A stretch of 5,589 nucleotides of DNA, from positions 293,020 through 298,608 of the forward strand of contig CP059264.1 of assembly GCA_013693915.1 (NCBI GenBank). Reading direction: 5' to 3'. This stretch comes from Dechloromonas sp. (GTDB taxonomy: Bacteria > Pseudomonadota > Gammaproteobacteria > Burkholderiales > Rhodocyclaceae). Made by a program: the position numbers and the translations under genes. The notes beneath the pieces were generated by a model that saw only the letters and a list, made by a program, of their open reading frames with translations, ran no database searches and was not told the origin of the DNA. Of this stretch, positions 5,054-5,589 are shown piece by piece. Position 1 is the first letter of the stretch. Every line of letters begins with the position of its first letter.

Positions 5054-5589
5054 CTAGGCCTTCGAGAGCAGCCTGAGCGCCTGCCGGATGCCGTCGGCGG
5101 TACCGGCATCGGGCGGCAACTGCTTGAGCGCGGACGCCGCTTCGCGCTCGTTGTAGCCGAGGGCCAGCAGCGCATTGAGGATGTCCTGGCGGGCAGCGTT
5201 GACCGGGGTGGTCAGCGCGGCGCCGGTCGTTTCGGCCAGCTTGCCCTTGAGCTCCAGCAACAGGCGCTGGGCCGTCCTGGCGCCGATGCCGGGAATCCTG
5301 ACCAGGCGTCCGGCCTCCTGCTGGGCCACGGCTGCCGCCAGGTCGCCGACCGAAAGCCCGGAGAGCACCGCCAGCGCCATCCGCGCCCCGATGCCGGAGA
5401 TCTTGAGCAACTGACGGAAGGCGAAGCGCTCGGCCTCGGTCAGGAAACCGTAGAGGAACTGGCCATCCTCGCGCACCAGGAAGTGCGTGAGGAGCGTGAC
5501 CTTCTCGCCGGCGGCGGGGAGGTTGTAGAAGCTGCTCATCGGCACGTCGATCTCGTAGCCGACGCCATTGACGTCGAGGACGATATGCG
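5054..5589 (-). CDS. ruvA: Holliday junction branch migration complex subunit RuvA (5' end missing)
   Basis: RuvA binds four-way DNA junctions as a tetramer and loads the RuvB motor for branch migration in recombinational repair. The visible 177 residues start in the N-terminal OB-fold at [16 protein letters not shown]. About 15 residues and the start codon lie past the right edge; the first whole codon begins at 5587. The OB-fold contains [11 protein letters not shown], whose Glu-Asp pair matches the acidic pin of the family. Two helix-hairpin-helix motifs follow: [16 protein letters not shown] (visible residues about 63-78) and [16 protein letters not shown] (about 98-113). A linker and domain III (about 133-177, with [13 protein letters not shown]) complete the protein and would contact RuvB. 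It ends with TAG at 5054-5056. The permease gene starts 3 nt further on, so the two are probably co-transcribed. Family assignment is certain; only the start is unseen. Confidence 0.97.
   Translation of the reverse strand, partial: HIVLDVNGVGYEIDVPMSSFYNLPAAGEKVTLLTHFLVREDGQFLYGFLTEAERFAFRQLLKISGIGARMALAVLSGLSVGDLAAAVAQQEAGRLVRIPGIGARTAQRLLLELKGKLAETTGAALTTPVNAARQDILNALLALGYNEREAASALKQLPPDAGTADGIRQALRLLSKA

Overview
The window is a gene-dense, GC-rich bacterial chromosome segment. Every convincing gene lies on the minus strand, so it reads from right to left as ruvA (5' end cut off) - AI-2E-family membrane permease (frameshifted) - ruvB - ybgC - tolQ - tolR - tolA - tolB (3' end cut off). The ruv to ybgC-tolQRAB order, the GC-rich codon use and the protein style (a short KPEP-type TolA, a YbgC with VYYANYLKF) suggest a betaproteobacterium, most likely in or near Rhodocyclales. 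That placement is inferred from memory of protein families, not from a search.

Right part (5589 to 2941), Holliday-junction processing: ruvA encodes the junction-binding subunit and ruvB the AAA+ branch-migration motor. Between them sits a gene for a roughly 350-residue AI-2E (PerM/YdiK/TqsA-like) permease. Its reading frame is broken once, near 4367-4385. The break leaves two intact half-ORFs of 228 and 123 residues that overlap by a stop/start ATGA. The second half overlaps the ruvB start by another ATGA, and ruvB has its own strong Shine-Dalgarno.

Middle (2940 to 2845): a 96-base spacer follows ruvB. It is the only sizeable gap in the window and is clearly more AT-rich than its surroundings. 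It holds a weak candidate promoter, a short hairpin and an imperfect 10-bp tandem direct repeat, so it is the likeliest site for tol-operon transcription to start.

Left part (2844 to 1), the Tol-Pal envelope system: ybgC is an acyl-CoA thioesterase. tolQ and tolR form the proton-driven inner-membrane motor. tolA is the periplasm-spanning transducer, and tolB is the periplasmic beta-propeller partner of Pal. ybgC/tolQ and tolR/tolA overlap by ATGA, tolQ/tolR are 3 nt apart and tolA/tolB 14 nt apart, so this is a tight operon. pal and cpoB would be expected beyond position 1.

The gene set is mostly conserved housekeeping, and I see no mobile element, CRISPR array, RNA gene or new defence-like system. 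The points worth a second look are the split permease between ruvA and ruvB, the spacer before ybgC, the His-to-Tyr change in the YbgC active-site motif and the Lys/Pro/Glu repeat linker of TolA. No stretch over 300 bases lacks a gene.
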